Positions 24,416-33,414 of a stretch of 37,391 nt of DNA are shown here, piece by piece (the stretch's first letter is position 1; each line of letters begins with the position of its first letter). Origin of the DNA: CAADGU01 sp964581605 (GTDB lineage Bacteria; Chloroflexota; Anaerolineae; Promineifilales; Promineifilaceae); assembly GCA_964581605.1 (NCBI GenBank), contig CAZOPF010000053.1:1-37391 (forward strand), read 5' to 3'. The notes below the pieces were generated by a model. The model worked only from the letters and a program-made list of their open reading frames with translations, was not told where the DNA came from and made no database searches. A program made the translations under genes and the position numbers.

Positions 24416-26503
24416 TTATTGCATGCTCAAAGCGTAATAGAAGGTGCCGGGTTCGATGGGGTTGTAATACCAACCGTTAACCCAACGTTGTTCATAACGT
24501 GCGCCTAATGCCTGAGCCAGAGTGATCTGGATGGCCAGGTCGTGATGCAGTTGTTGTAGGTCAAAGTAAACTGCTTCACGGGCGGCCGGGTCGGCTGTGG
24601 CTACACCAGCGTTCACCAGTTCCGTGAATTGGGCGATGATCTCGTCTGGCAGCCGCTGACGGCCGGCATACGTACCAACGGTGAATGGCTGCACCCAGTT
24701 GTGCGGGTCATGAATGTCTTCCAACCAGCCGCTGGCAATAACCGGAATCTGCCCCGCACGGAAGGTGCGCAGGAAGGTGGGCCACGGCAGACCAATACAT
24801 TCTAACTGGTACAGTTCATTGATCGAGCCTAATTCCGCCTGCAAAATTTCGCAAACAGTCTGGCGGGTGGTATTGCCGGTGTTGTAACCCATTTGGAAGC
24901 GGAAGCCGGTGGTGGGCAGTTGCCCATCCCAGGCCTGTTCCAGTTCGGCCGCACAGACTTCGGGGTCATACTGGTAATAGGGGCCGTCTTCATTGTAACC
25001 CAACATGTCCTTGATGATTGGGCCGTTGTTACGCACACCTTCGCCATTGAGCGCTTCGGAAATGTAGGTGTCAAAATCGAAGCAGGCATTAAAAGCTTTG
25101 CGTACGTGTACGTCAGAGAAGAAGTTCGGCGGAATACCGTTGCCGTCTAATTGGCCGCTACCAATGTAGGGGGAGTCGGCGCCTGTATCAAAGACCATGA
25201 AGACGTCGGTACGGGAGACGCTGGGCAGGCTGCCCCATTTCCGTAGAGGCCCGTTGGGGTTTTCTTCATTGGGTGTACATTCGTTGGTAGCGTAATCGCA
25301 GAATTCACCGACGTACTCATCAGCCTGCGGCCGATTTTCCGTGTTAACGGCGGCGCTTTCTGCATCACCGGCCTGCAAAGCAGCAAAACGGGTGCCCCAT
25401 TCGTCTACCAGGCTAACAACAACGGTTTTAATAGCAGCAGTGCCAGACGGTCCGCCTTCCCAAATGGGATCAGTCCGCCAGTAGCCTTCATTGGCGGTGA
25501 GAACGTACCCTTCGCCAGGCGTCCAGCTTTCCAGCATGTAGGGGCCGGTGCCATTAATAACGCCGGATAACTCATCGTTTTCGGAACCGGGGGCATAGTA
25601 ATTTTGCCAGGTTTCGCAGCTGCCATCCCAGGCGCCTTGTTCAATGGCCCATTCCTGATCCAAAATGCTACCCCAGGAAGCGGCCAGAGTAGCCAGCATT
25701 GGCCCCCACGGCATTGCCAGATTGAAGGTGACCGTGCCGGCGGCATCATCAGCCACAATAGCGTTCTGTACGGCGGTGCAGGCTTCTACCAGTTGTTCGG
25801 GGGTTGCGGTGGCCAGGAGGGCTTCTTTATCGCCAGCCAGACCACATTCGGGGTCAATGCCTTCGGTGATGTCGTAGCAGTGGTTGTAACCCAGGATCGG
25901 TTCCAGCAAAAGCCACTGGGCGCTGTTGGGGTCTGATTGCAACAAACCGCGTTGGAAGGTGTAGGCCGCATCATGCGCTTCTAATGTGTTGCCATTGTGG
26001 AAGGTGATACCGGGCCGGATGTTAAAGGTGTAGGTCAGGCCATCTTCGGAGATGAGGCCATTCTCCAGGCTGGGCACTTCCAAAGCCAGAGCAGGCACAT
26101 AGGTGTTGGGGTCGGTGTGATTGTAGTAAATCAGCGGTTCCATAACATTCTGAATCACGGCCGCGCTGGCAGTGTCATACGCCAGGGCTGGATCCAGGGT
26201 GTCAATGTCACCGAAGGTGAGGGTGCGATAGGTGGTGGGGTCGGCCGCATGGTATTCCATCGGTCCTTCTTCCACCGGTTCGGCCGGGACTTCCACTTCC
26301 ACGGTCACGGTTTCTACGACAGTTTCCTGGACAACGCGGGTGACTTCAACTGGTTCACCTTCTACAGTGACAGTTTCTACCACGGTGTTTTCGACGACGC
26401 GGGTGACTTCGACAGTTTCTACCTGCGGTTGGCAAGCAGCGATAACCAGAGCAATAATGGCTAAGGCAGCTAACCATAATAGTGATTTCTTTTGCGTAAA
26501 CAT
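24416..26503 (-). CDS. dppA: Peptide ABC transporter substrate-binding lipoprotein (family 5)
   Basis: Surface lipoprotein of 695 residues that captures peptides for the importer. The signal peptide ends in the lipobox VIAAC (Cys24). A linker at about 28-80 is built from two imperfect units starting VEVTRVV and containing TVVETVTVE, then Pro/Glu residues. The SBP_bac_5 fold follows, starting YRTLTFGDIDTLDPALAYDTAS, with GLTYTFNIRPGITFHNG, the GTGPYML/ANEGYW segment and the C-terminal PFTVGTYAGRQ. Length is above the usual 530-600 because of the linker and extra loops. Start ATG 26503 follows GGAGGAG. An AAGGAGGTGAT element lies 88 bases further upstream. The operon order places it after dppF and before dppB. 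Confidence 0.93.
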   Translation of the reverse strand: MFTQKKSLLWLAALAIIALVIAACQPQVETVEVTRVVENTVVETVTVEGEPVEVTRVVQETVVETVTVEVEVPAEPVEEGPMEYHAADPTTYRTLTFGDIDTLDPALAYDTASAAVIQNVMEPLIYYNHTDPNTYVPALALEVPSLENGLISEDGLTYTFNIRPGITFHNGNTLEAHDAAYTFQRGLLQSDPNSAQWLLLEPILGYNHCYDITEGIDPECGLAGDKEALLATATPEQLVEACTAVQNAIVADDAAGTVTFNLAMPWGPMLATLAASWGSILDQEWAIEQGAWDGSCETWQNYYAPGSENDELSGVINGTGPYMLESWTPGEGYVLTANEGYWRTDPIWEGGPSGTAAIKTVVVSLVDEWGTRFAALQAGDAESAAVNTENRPQADEYVGEFCDYATNECTPNEENPNGPLRKWGSLPSVSRTDVFMVFDTGADSPYIGSGQLDGNGIPPNFFSDVHVRKAFNACFDFDTYISEALNGEGVRNNGPIIKDMLGYNEDGPYYQYDPEVCAAELEQAWDGQLPTTGFRFQMGYNTGNTTRQTVCEILQAELGSINELYQLECIGLPWPTFLRTFRAGQIPVIASGWLEDIHDPHNWVQPFTVGTYAGRQRLPDEIIAQFTELVNAGVATADPAAREAVYFDLQQLHHDLAIQITLAQALGARYEQRWVNGWYYNPIEPGTFYYALSMQ

Positions 26504-26591
26504 TGAATCTCCTCCAAATTGAGATTATCGGGGGTTTGAATAAGGTGTACTCCTCGCTCTGTTGAAAAAACTTCTTACGTTTTCTTCAAGC

Positions 26592-26602
26592 ATCACCTCC
26601 TT
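26592..26602 (-). promoter_or_regulatory. Extended Shine-Dalgarno-like element in the dppA leader
   Basis: The minus strand reads AAGGAGGTGAT, an 11-base perfect complement to the usual 3' tail of 16S rRNA, 88 bases before the true dppA start, which has its own GGAGGAG. The same 11 bases occur in the leader of the other binding-protein gene (34778-34788). The 26504-26679 spacer holds no other gene I can support. Confidence 0.5.
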
Positions 26603-26679
26603 ATAAATTATGGTACGGGCGAGGCAGTTGGGTATGATGTTGTTCTGCTATGCGACCATCTATCCCAACTGCCGCGCCC

Positions 26680-27699
26680 CTACAAGAATTTTTCGGCATG
26701 ATGGCAGGCGACCATATGGGGTTGCACGGCCGTGCCCATATTCCGAAACTCTGGTTCCTGTTGGTTACAAACGTCCGTAGCATATTGGCAGCGCGTATGA
26801 AAACGGCAGCCAGTTGGTGGATTAGCCGGGCTTGGCACTTCTCCCTTTAGAATAATACGCTCTCGCCGCGCTTCTTTATCAGGGTCAGGGACGGGAATAG
26901 CCGAAAGCAACGCCTGCGTATAAGGGTGCAATGGATGATCATACACATCATCCCGGCTGCCCATTTCCGCAATTTTGCCCAGGTACATGACGGCCACCCG
27001 GTCACTAATATAACGCACCATGGAGAGATCATGGGCAATAAACAGGTAAGTGAGTCCCAATTCTGCTTTCAGATCGTCAAGCAGGTTGACCACTTGCGCT
27101 TGAATGGAAACATCCAGAGCCGAGATCGGCTCATCAGCCACGATAAAACTGGGATTCGTAGCTAACGCACGGGCAATACCGATACGTTGCCGCTGACCAC
27201 CGGAAAATTCGTGCGGGTAACGGCTGATGAAATAAGGATTCAGGCCAACCACACGCAGCAGTTCCTGTACCCGTTCTTTACGGCTTTCCTTATCGCCTAC
27301 ATTATGGATTTCCAGTGGCTCACTAATAATGCTACCCACTGTGAGCCTGGGATTGAGTGAAGCCTGCGGATCTTGAAAAATCATCTGCATATGGCGGCGG
27401 GCGCGGCGCAAATCCCCCTTGCTCAATTTCGTTAAATCCCGGTTTTCAAATAAAACCTCCCCGGCCGTTGGCTTGAGTAATTGTAAAATTGCGCGTCCGG
27501 CCGTAGATTTGCCGCAACCACTCTCACCTACCAGCCCTAAGGTTTCTCCCTTGTAAATATCAAAAGTTACCCCATCCACTGCTTTAACCGCGCCCACTTG
27601 CCGCCGAATTACACCGCGCATGATGGGAAAATGTAGTTTAAGGTCATTTACTTTGACCAGAACTTCTTTGCCGTTCGTTTGACCATTCTCTTGACTCAT
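26680..27699 (-). CDS. dppF: Peptide ABC transporter ATP-binding protein, DppF/OppF type
   Basis: 339 residues. ABC ATPase with Walker A GESGCGKST, Q-loop FQDPQ, signature FSGGQRQR, Walker B FIVADEP and the switch His in FIAHDLS. The C-terminal oligopeptide extension shows HPLHPYTQALLSAIP and the cysteine pattern CRFHTRCQYATDVC. The N-terminal 'LKLHFPIMRGVIRRQVGAVKAVDGVTFD' is the DppF/OppF form. I chose ATG 27699 because it overlaps the dppD stop (ATGA) and follows GGAG; the frame is open up to 27843, but those codons lie within dppD. It works as a heterodimer with DppD. Confidence 0.95.
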   Translation of the reverse strand: MSQENGQTNGKEVLVKVNDLKLHFPIMRGVIRRQVGAVKAVDGVTFDIYKGETLGLVGESGCGKSTAGRAILQLLKPTAGEVLFENRDLTKLSKGDLRRARRHMQMIFQDPQASLNPRLTVGSIISEPLEIHNVGDKESRKERVQELLRVVGLNPYFISRYPHEFSGGQRQRIGIARALATNPSFIVADEPISALDVSIQAQVVNLLDDLKAELGLTYLFIAHDLSMVRYISDRVAVMYLGKIAEMGSRDDVYDHPLHPYTQALLSAIPVPDPDKEARRERIILKGEVPSPANPPTGCRFHTRCQYATDVCNQQEPEFRNMGTAVQPHMVACHHAEKFL

Positions 27700-28700
27700 G
27701 CTGCGACTCCATCTGTGCTTTGTGAAAGCACTTCTTCCCAGCGCCAACAAGCTGACCCATGATTCGGCGCTACTGTTATCAATGGGGGATTTTCTGCCCA
27801 GCACTGTTCCACCGCAAAGGTGCAACGTGGGGCGAATGGGCAATGTTGGGGTTCAATGAGTAAGTCGGGGGGTAATCCTTCAATGGATGTGAGCCGGGTT
27901 CGTTCTCTAGCATCTACCTTGGGGATGGAGTTTAACAGGCCCAGGGTATAGGGATGGCTGGTGTTCTTGTAAAGATCGTGAACAGAGCCTTGTTCAACAA
28001 TAAAACCGGCATACATTACCGCTAATTTCTGCACCAGTCCGGCCACCACCCCCAGATCATGTGTAATCCAGATGATGGCCATGCCCAACTCTTTTTGCAG
28101 TCGTTGTACTAGCTCAATAATTTGGGCTTGAATGGTTACATCCAGAGCGGTGGTAGGTTCATCGGCGATGAGGATGGAGGGGTTACAACTGAGGGCCATG
28201 GCGATCATCAGGCGTTGGCGCTGCCCGCCAGAGAATTGGTGGGGGTAATCACTGAGTCGATCGTCAGCATTGGGAATGCCGACCAACTGGAGCATTTCTA
28301 TGGCCCGCTCTTTGGCCTGAGCATTGCTCATATTCATGTGCAATTCCAGGGACTCGGTCATTTGTAGACCAACGGTAAGGACGGGGTTGAGGGAGGTCAT
28401 GGGGTCCTGGAAGATCATGGCGATCTCATTGCCGCGCAACTGCCGTAACTCTTCTTGCGTGAGTTTGACCAGATCCCGGCCGGCATACCACACTTCGCCG
28501 CTCTCTACTTTGCCAGGCGGGGAGGGAATCAACCCCATAATGGACATAACGCCTACGGATTTGCCGGAGCCGCTTTCGCCGACAATGGCCATAGATTCGC
28601 CTTCATCCAGGGTATAGCTGATGCCATTGACGGCATGAACCACGCCGTCTTCGGTATAGAATCGCGTTACCAGATTACGAACATCTAAAAGTGGTGCCAT
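27696..28700 (-). CDS. dppD: Peptide ABC transporter ATP-binding protein, DppD/OppD type
   Basis: 334 residues. Walker A GESGSGKS, Q-loop FQDPM, signature FSGGQRQR, Walker B ILIADEP, switch His in WITHDLG, and the C-terminal CPFAPRCTFAVEQC extension of the OppD/DppD group. It opens the five-gene operon and overlaps dppF by four bases, implying translational coupling. The start ATG at 28700 begins at the usual first residues (M-A-P-L-L-D-V-R-N-L), but no good Shine-Dalgarno precedes it. A candidate promoter lies 85-115 bases upstream. Only one ACGGCCGT octamer falls between 22.6 and 28.8 kb. Confidence 0.95.
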   Translation of the reverse strand: MAPLLDVRNLVTRFYTEDGVVHAVNGISYTLDEGESMAIVGESGSGKSVGVMSIMGLIPSPPGKVESGEVWYAGRDLVKLTQEELRQLRGNEIAMIFQDPMTSLNPVLTVGLQMTESLELHMNMSNAQAKERAIEMLQLVGIPNADDRLSDYPHQFSGGQRQRLMIAMALSCNPSILIADEPTTALDVTIQAQIIELVQRLQKELGMAIIWITHDLGVVAGLVQKLAVMYAGFIVEQGSVHDLYKNTSHPYTLGLLNSIPKVDARERTRLTSIEGLPPDLLIEPQHCPFAPRCTFAVEQCWAENPPLITVAPNHGSACWRWEEVLSQSTDGVAA

Positions 28701-28785
28701 AATGTCTTGTTAAAATTTCCAATGGTTGTCTTTAATAGTGGGTTTTTCAGGGCAGGTTCACCAGTATGACCCGCAATGGTCTCTA

Positions 28786-28814
28786 TTTTTACTCCATCCT
28801 TTCCCTCTTGACAA
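28786..28814 (-). promoter_or_regulatory. Candidate promoter of the dpp operon
   Basis: Minus strand: TTGTCA (28814-28809), a 17-base spacer, then TAAAAA (28791-28786). The 271-base spacer 28701-28971 holds this, one ACGGCCGT octamer (28845) and an 89-codon open frame that I do not accept as a gene. Confidence 0.45.
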
Positions 28815-28971
28815 CAGTTTACAGGCGAAAGGTTTTTTAGGCAAACGGCCGTTGCCTTTTGGCTTTGGGCAGGGTTTTCAGTACGTTCCTCTTGCGGCCA
28901 GGCCAGACATTGTTCCAGCCGCGTCAGCCAGGTGGTAGCTATTTGCCGGAACATTAACCGTTGGGGTCGGG

Positions 28972-29616
28972 TTATCTCCTTGAATTAGCGGCCAGGGGGT
29001 GGGTGGGGCTGCTGTAGCGCAGCCAATGGCGCAGGGGGAAAAGTGTGGTTTTTAGCTCCTCCAGGCTGTCCACAAACGTGATGTGTGGGCAGTCGGCCAG
29101 CAAGTTGGCTAATTCACCACGCATCTGGCGTCCGGAGTTGATGTAGGCCAGCAAATGGGAGTAGATTGTTTCGCCTACTTCTTGCCGCAAAGGTTTGTTG
29201 TTTTTGAATTCATCACGCGATCCTAAGCCTAAAGGGGCAAAGGTTCGCCCCTCGTTAAACCAGACAATGGTAACACGGCCGTGCCGGGCATCGTCCATAA
29301 TCTCCATCATCGAAACGGCCGCAATCGTCGTCGCCGTAATCTCATACACGCGCAGCCTGGCTTCCTCGCGGGCCTGTTTTTCGCGGGGGCCATCAATTTC
29401 CCAGATGTAGTCACGGCCGTGTGTAGACGGATGAATTTGTGGATCAAAATAAGTTAGCCCCAACTCATCCAGCCATTCCGCCAGCGGGTCGCGCCCCGGA
29501 TTGCGTATGGGCCCATCGGCCGTCTGGATATTGCACGCGCCGCCAACAAAAAGCATCGGCTTCTGCCCCGCGTGCATCATTTCTGAAGTGATGAGCAAAG
29601 ATGAGTCCGAGACCAT
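28972..29616 (-). CDS. Nucleoside 2-deoxyribosyltransferase-like protein
   Basis: 214 residues. The core MLFVGGACNIQTADGPIRNPGRDPLAEWLDELGLTYFDPQIHPSTHGRDY, then a helix with EARLRVYEI and VSMMEIMDDARHGRVTIVWFNEG, resembles the nucleotide-binding Rossmann-like fold of nucleoside 2-deoxyribosyltransferases, in which a first strand with a glycine is followed by 'W...L' and a later Glu/Asp in 'E..DA'. I recognise the family only loosely, so the reaction (moving deoxyribose between bases) is a suggestion. Its position as the last gene behind the nucleoside importer (66 bases after the permease) supports nucleoside salvage. Start ATG 29616 with AGGAAG upstream; an internal ATG at 29556 would begin at the first strand. 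Confidence 0.55.
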   Translation of the reverse strand: MVSDSSLLITSEMMHAGQKPMLFVGGACNIQTADGPIRNPGRDPLAEWLDELGLTYFDPQIHPSTHGRDYIWEIDGPREKQAREEARLRVYEITATTIAAVSMMEIMDDARHGRVTIVWFNEGRTFAPLGLGSRDEFKNNKPLRQEVGETIYSHLLAYINSGRQMRGELANLLADCPHITFVDSLEELKTTLFPLRHWLRYSSPTHPLAANSRR

Positions 29617-29682
29617 TCGTTTACTTCCTGGTGAACAGATACCTCTGGTTTTTCAGGCCCCCTGCGTGCATAACATGAGCTA

Positions 29683-30669
29683 TTATTCTTGCTCAAAACG
29701 TGTTCCCAGTGCGGCCGGGGGCTGGCTGCGTAAGAAGCCTTTCAAATGGCGACGCAGCCACACTGGCAGGTAATAAAACAGCCGCTCCACCACAAAATCG
29801 GTATTGAAGATAATGAGGATCATAATCATCAAGGGGAAGGGGAGGAGAGGGAAGACCTGTACCGGCACACCGGGCATCACCTGTTGCATTGTGGTGGCGG
29901 CCGCCCGCAGCAAGCCAAAAAAGTACGCGCCAAACAGAACCCGAATCGGGTGCCAGCCGCCAAAAATGACAATGGCCAGGGCAATCCAGCCGAAACCATC
30001 GGTATGGCGATGGCTCCAGCCCAGCTTTACATGCAAGGAAAAGGCCGCGCCAGAGAAACCAATCAACGCGCCGCCGATAAGGGTGTATAGATAACGCAGG
30101 CGAACCACGTTCACCCCACGCGCAAAGGCGGCCTGCGGCCGTTCCCCTATGCCGCGCAATTTCAATCCCGGCTGCGTTTTGTAAAACCAGACCCACATGC
30201 CAATCGCCAGCGCGAAGCTGAGATAGGTAACCATATCGTGTTCAAAAAAGAGGGGGCCAATGACCGGGATGTCTTGCAAGATGGGAATGGGCAAGGGCGC
30301 AATGCGCGGCCCTGGCTGGCGCACATAGGGCGCACCCAGGAAGGAGCTAAGTTCAATGCCCAACAGGGTGAGGATAAAACCAATAGCCACCTGATCGCGG
30401 TTGAGGGTGATGCTGCCAAAAGCGACGATAGAGGCCATCACCATGCCCACCAGCATGGCGGCCGCAAAACCCCACACCACATTGCCCGTTTTTTGCGCGG
30501 CCGCAAAACCCACCATCGCCCCCAACATCATCGTGCCTTCAACGGAAAGGTTGATCACACCGGCCCGTTCATTCAACGTTTCGCCCAGGCTGGCAAAAAC
30601 AACCGGCGCCGAGGCGGCCAGTACTGAACTAAGCGTAGTGATGGAGAAGATGGCGAGTATCGCTTCCAT
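29683..30669 (-). CDS. Nucleoside ABC transporter permease (YufQ/BMP type)
   Basis: About 328 residues, eight or more membrane helices. It has the family motifs ASLGETLNERAGVINLSVEGTMMLGA, MASIVAFGSITLNRDQVAIGFILTLLGIELSSFLG and GWSHRHTDGFGWIALAIVIFGGWHP. This BPD_transp_2 permease pairs with the one upstream to form the importer channel. I chose ATG 30669 because the first helix starts there; ATG 30687 and the frame to 30708 lie in a repeat-derived hairpin, and none of the starts has a clear Shine-Dalgarno. The order BMP - ATPase - permease - permease is that of the known BmpA/PnrA and YufNOPQ systems. Confidence 0.9.
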   Translation of the reverse strand: MEAILAIFSITTLSSVLAASAPVVFASLGETLNERAGVINLSVEGTMMLGAMVGFAAAQKTGNVVWGFAAAMLVGMVMASIVAFGSITLNRDQVAIGFILTLLGIELSSFLGAPYVRQPGPRIAPLPIPILQDIPVIGPLFFEHDMVTYLSFALAIGMWVWFYKTQPGLKLRGIGERPQAAFARGVNVVRLRYLYTLIGGALIGFSGAAFSLHVKLGWSHRHTDGFGWIALAIVIFGGWHPIRVLFGAYFFGLLRAAATTMQQVMPGVPVQVFPLLPFPLMIMILIIFNTDFVVERLFYYLPVWLRRHLKGFLRSQPPAALGTRFEQE

Positions 30670-30687
30670 AGTAGTTTTTCGCTGCAT

Positions 30688-30733
30688 AGTGAACACGCAT
30701 CTGTTCACTGCTCACCGCTCACTGCTCACTGCT
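30688..30733 (-). repeat. GTGAGCA/GTGAGCG heptamer array and hairpin between the two permeases
   Basis: Five units of TCACTGC/TCACCGC (plus strand) from 30704 on supply the upstream permease stop, with tail A-V-S-G-E-Q. A perfect inverted repeat AGTGAACA (30688-30695) / TGTTCACT (30702-30709) is attached and covers the start of the next gene. Confidence 0.85.
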
Positions 30734-31772
30734 CACCGCTCACGGCATACTTCTGCCGCAAGCCCTGTACCAGTTCATATGACAAGACAATGACGCCTAA
30801 AAGAACACCGCCGAGCGCCGAGTCCAGGCCGAGGCGCAATTGGAGCGGTACGCTGCCAATACCCAGGGCGGCAAAAAAGAAGGCCACAAAGGGGATGAGC
30901 GTGGCCCGGAAGCCAGAGAGCAGCACCACCAGGATGCCCAGAAACCCATACCCAGAGCCGATATTGGCAACCAATTGGTGGCGCACGGCCGTGACTATCA
31001 ACGCCCCCACCAGTCCCGCGCACAACCCACAAACCAGATATGCGCTGAACAGGATGCGGGTTGTAGGCACGCCTAGCATAAACGCTCCTCGTGCATTACG
31101 TCCTACCGCCTTCAATTGCAGCCCCCACATGGTGCCGCGCAGCGAAAGCGCAATGACCACCGCAACCAAAATGGCCAGGATGACGGAAACAGGGCTGAGG
31201 CGCAGTCCTTCCAGCGTGGGCAGCCACAACGCTTCCGGCAGCAGTTTGGATGCGCCAATGGAGCTTGTGCCTGCCGGTTTCCAGGGGCCAGAAATCAGGT
31301 AGATGGTGAGGGAAGTAGCCACAAAGTTCAGCCCCAGACCACCAAAAATTTCATGGACACGGCCGTAAATCTTCAGCGTTCCCACCAATAACCCCCATAA
31401 CGCTCCTCCTGCCATACCGGCCAGGATCATCAGGGGAATGGCGACCAGCCCTGGCGACAACTCTAACAGGCGCGACGCACCCACCGCAAAAATAGCTCCC
31501 AACACAATTTGCCCTTCCGCGCCAATGTTCCACTGCCCGGCCCGAAACGTGACCAGCAGCCCAGAAGAGATAATGACCAGCGACACCCAGACGATGAAGA
31601 TGTCGGCCAGTTTGACCTGTGTGCCAAATGCCCCTTCCAGGAAAACCTGAAACACGGCCGTTGGCGATTGCCCCATCAGCAAAATGATCGCGGCCGTAAT
31701 CCCCACCGCCATCCCCACCGGCAATAACGCCAACACCAGCCGCATCCCATGTTTTTCTTGTCTCTCTATCAT
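30726..31772 (-). CDS. Nucleoside ABC transporter permease (YufP/BMP type)
   Basis: 348 residues with about nine helices. Family motifs include FRAGQWNIGAEGQIVLGAIFAVG, MAGGALWGLLVGTLKIYGRVHEIFGGLGLNFVA and GRNARGAFMLGVPT. First permease of the importer. I chose ATG 31772 (MIERQEKHGMRLVLALLPVG); the frame runs up to 31814 through the repeat leader with only a GTG. No Shine-Dalgarno is visible, and the gene starts 53 bases after the ATPase stop. The last codons V-S-G-E-Q and TGA come from the heptamer array. Two residues before the array, 'RQKYA', look like the original end. Confidence 0.9.
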   Translation of the reverse strand: MIERQEKHGMRLVLALLPVGMAVGITAAIILLMGQSPTAVFQVFLEGAFGTQVKLADIFIVWVSLVIISSGLLVTFRAGQWNIGAEGQIVLGAIFAVGASRLLELSPGLVAIPLMILAGMAGGALWGLLVGTLKIYGRVHEIFGGLGLNFVATSLTIYLISGPWKPAGTSSIGASKLLPEALWLPTLEGLRLSPVSVILAILVAVVIALSLRGTMWGLQLKAVGRNARGAFMLGVPTTRILFSAYLVCGLCAGLVGALIVTAVRHQLVANIGSGYGFLGILVVLLSGFRATLIPFVAFFFAALGIGSVPLQLRLGLDSALGGVLLGVIVLSYELVQGLRQKYAVSGEQ

Positions 31773-31779
31773 GTCTAAT

Positions 31780-31841
31780 GCCCGTAATCGGTAATCTGCA
31801 TTCTCACTGCCCACTGCTCACTGCTCACTGTTCACTGCTCA
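31780..31841 (-). repeat. GTGAGCA heptamer array at the ATPase stop, plus a GGTAATC pair
   Basis: On the plus strand, TCACTGC-type units run from 31803 to 31841 (about six). On the minus strand the first unit gives the tail M-V-S-S-E-Q and the TGA. A CGTAATCGGTAATC pair (31783-31796) of the patatin-type unit follows directly. Confidence 0.85.
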
Positions 31842-33285
31842 CCATCTTCCCGGCAATCAAATACCCTAACTCCGTCACACTGGTTTCCGCCGTCAGGCGC
31901 ACGGCCGTCACCTGCCCGCCACAACAAACCACAATTCGGTCACTGTACTGCATAATCTCATCCAGGTCGGCCGAGGCGTACAAAATGGCCGTGCCCGTTT
32001 TGCGCCGTTCCAGCAATTTGCCCCAGATGTACAGCGCCGATTCCACATCCAGCCCCCGAGTTGGGTGCTCCATAATCAACAGGCGCAGATTGTCTGGCAG
32101 CAGCGCCAGCAAAGTACGCTGCTGGTTGCCGCCCGAAAGCGACTCGACGGTGCTGTTCGGCCGTCCCTTAATGTTATACTCGGCAATTTTAGTCCGGGTG
32201 ATTTGTTCGGCCATTGCCCAATCAATGCGTGTCTGGCGCATACGGCCGTTTTGCCGCTGCGCCAGGATGATGTGTTCGGTGATGGTCAGGCCGGGGGCCA
32301 GCCCCTCGGTCAGGCGGTTGGCGGGCATAAAGGCCACGCCAGCGGCTGTGAATTGCGGGTAGGGCTGATGGGTGAGGTCACGGCCGTCAATTCGAATCAT
32401 ACCTGTTTTGGTAGGCAATAATCCGGCACACGCCTGCATCAACAACCGCTGCCCGGAACCTTCCAGCCCGGCTACGCCAATCACCTCCCCGGCATTCACT
32501 ATGAGATTGACGTTATCCATTTGTAGCCGATGGTCGCTCATCGTAACCTGGTGCAGTTCCAGGAGAGGGGGGCCGGTTTCCACAAACGGCCGTTGCCCAA
32601 TCTCGATCACCTGCCCAAACATCATCGCCACCAGCTGGTCATTGTTAAAAGGGGCGGCCGCTTCGCCCGTTACCTGCCCCTGCCGGAGCACCGTCACCCG
32701 CCCACACAGCTCCTCCACATCCTCCAGCTTGTGCGAAACAAAAATAATCGTCTTGCTCTGTGCCGCCAGCTGCTTCAACGTGGCAAACAGTTTAACCTTT
32801 TGCGGCGCGGAAATGCCGGTGGTTGGCTCATCTAAAATCAAAGTACGCGCCCCCAGCCACAATAAGCGCACAATTTCCAACTGCTGCCGTTCCCCCACCG
32901 TCAATTCAGACACAAACGCTTCCGGGTCTAAATCAAAATCGAACTGGCGGCACAGATGGATGAAATCTTCCCGCGCCGCCCGGCGGTTTTGCGGCAGCCG
33001 GTTATCCCGCCCGGCAATAAAGTTATCCAGCAATGTCAGTGGTGGGAAATCCAGCGGATCCTGATGCAACATCCCCACCCCTTGCTGAATGGCGTCGGCT
33101 GGGGAAACATAACTCCGCAGTTGACCATTCAGCCGGATTTCGCCACTATCGGCCGACATATAGCCAGATAGTACCTTCATCAATGTGCTTTTCCCCGCCC
33201 CATTCTCGCCCAACAGCCCATGAATCGTGCCACTTTCAATGGCAATCGTGATGCCGTCATTGGCCCGCACGGGGCCAAAATGTTT
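31825..33285 (-). CDS. Nucleoside ABC transporter ATP-binding protein (YufO/BMP type), N-terminus in gap
   Basis: The visible 486 residues contain two ABC modules in one chain, as in the sugar/nucleoside class. Module 1 has GENGAGKSTLMKVLSG, the signature region LTVGERQQLEI and LILDEPTTGISAP with FVSHKLEDVEELC. Module 2 has the degenerate Walker A GLEGSGQRLLMQ, signature ESLSGGNQQRTLLA and LLIMEHPTRGLDVESA. The second module's altered Walker A is normal for this class. Only about 15-20 N-terminal residues are missing. The ATPase powers the two permeases that follow. The C-terminal V-S-S-E-Q and TGA stem from the heptamer array. Closest described systems import purine and pyrimidine nucleosides. 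Confidence 0.93.
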   Translation of the reverse strand, partial: KHFGPVRANDGITIAIESGTIHGLLGENGAGKSTLMKVLSGYMSADSGEIRLNGQLRSYVSPADAIQQGVGMLHQDPLDFPPLTLLDNFIAGRDNRLPQNRRAAREDFIHLCRQFDFDLDPEAFVSELTVGERQQLEIVRLLWLGARTLILDEPTTGISAPQKVKLFATLKQLAAQSKTIIFVSHKLEDVEELCGRVTVLRQGQVTGEAAAPFNNDQLVAMMFGQVIEIGQRPFVETGPPLLELHQVTMSDHRLQMDNVNLIVNAGEVIGVAGLEGSGQRLLMQACAGLLPTKTGMIRIDGRDLTHQPYPQFTAAGVAFMPANRLTEGLAPGLTITEHIILAQRQNGRMRQTRIDWAMAEQITRTKIAEYNIKGRPNSTVESLSGGNQQRTLLALLPDNLRLLIMEHPTRGLDVESALYIWGKLLERRKTGTAILYASADLDEIMQYSDRIVVCCGGQVTAVRLTAETSVTELGYLIAGKMVSSEQ

Positions 33286-33385
33286 NNNNNNNNNNNNNNN
33301 NNNNNNNNNNNNNNNNNNNNNNNNNNNNNNNNNNNNNNNNNNNNNNNNNNNNNNNNNNNNNNNNNNNNNNNNNNNNNNNNNNNNN
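33286..33385. other. Scaffold gap (100 N)
   Basis: 100 unknown bases covering the ATPase start and part of the spacer to the BMP gene. The gap edge at 33386 is a GGTGGCT repeat, a likely cause of the assembly break. Confidence 0.95.
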
Positions 33386-33404
33386 CCAGCCACCAGCCAC
33401 CAGT
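33386..33404 (-). repeat. GGTGGCT heptamers at the gap edge
   Basis: Plus strand CCAGCCACCAGCCACCAG: at least two and a half heptamers, cut by the gap. Related words occur at 34795-34842 on the other side of the BMP gene. Confidence 0.6.
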
Positions 33405-33414
33405 AACGAATCCT

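Noticed and set aside
28685..28954. An 89-codon minus-strand frame between the deoxyribosyltransferase-like gene and dppD
   Set aside because: No Shine-Dalgarno at a usable distance, it overlaps the dppD start, it crosses the candidate dpp promoter, and its composition is not protein-like.
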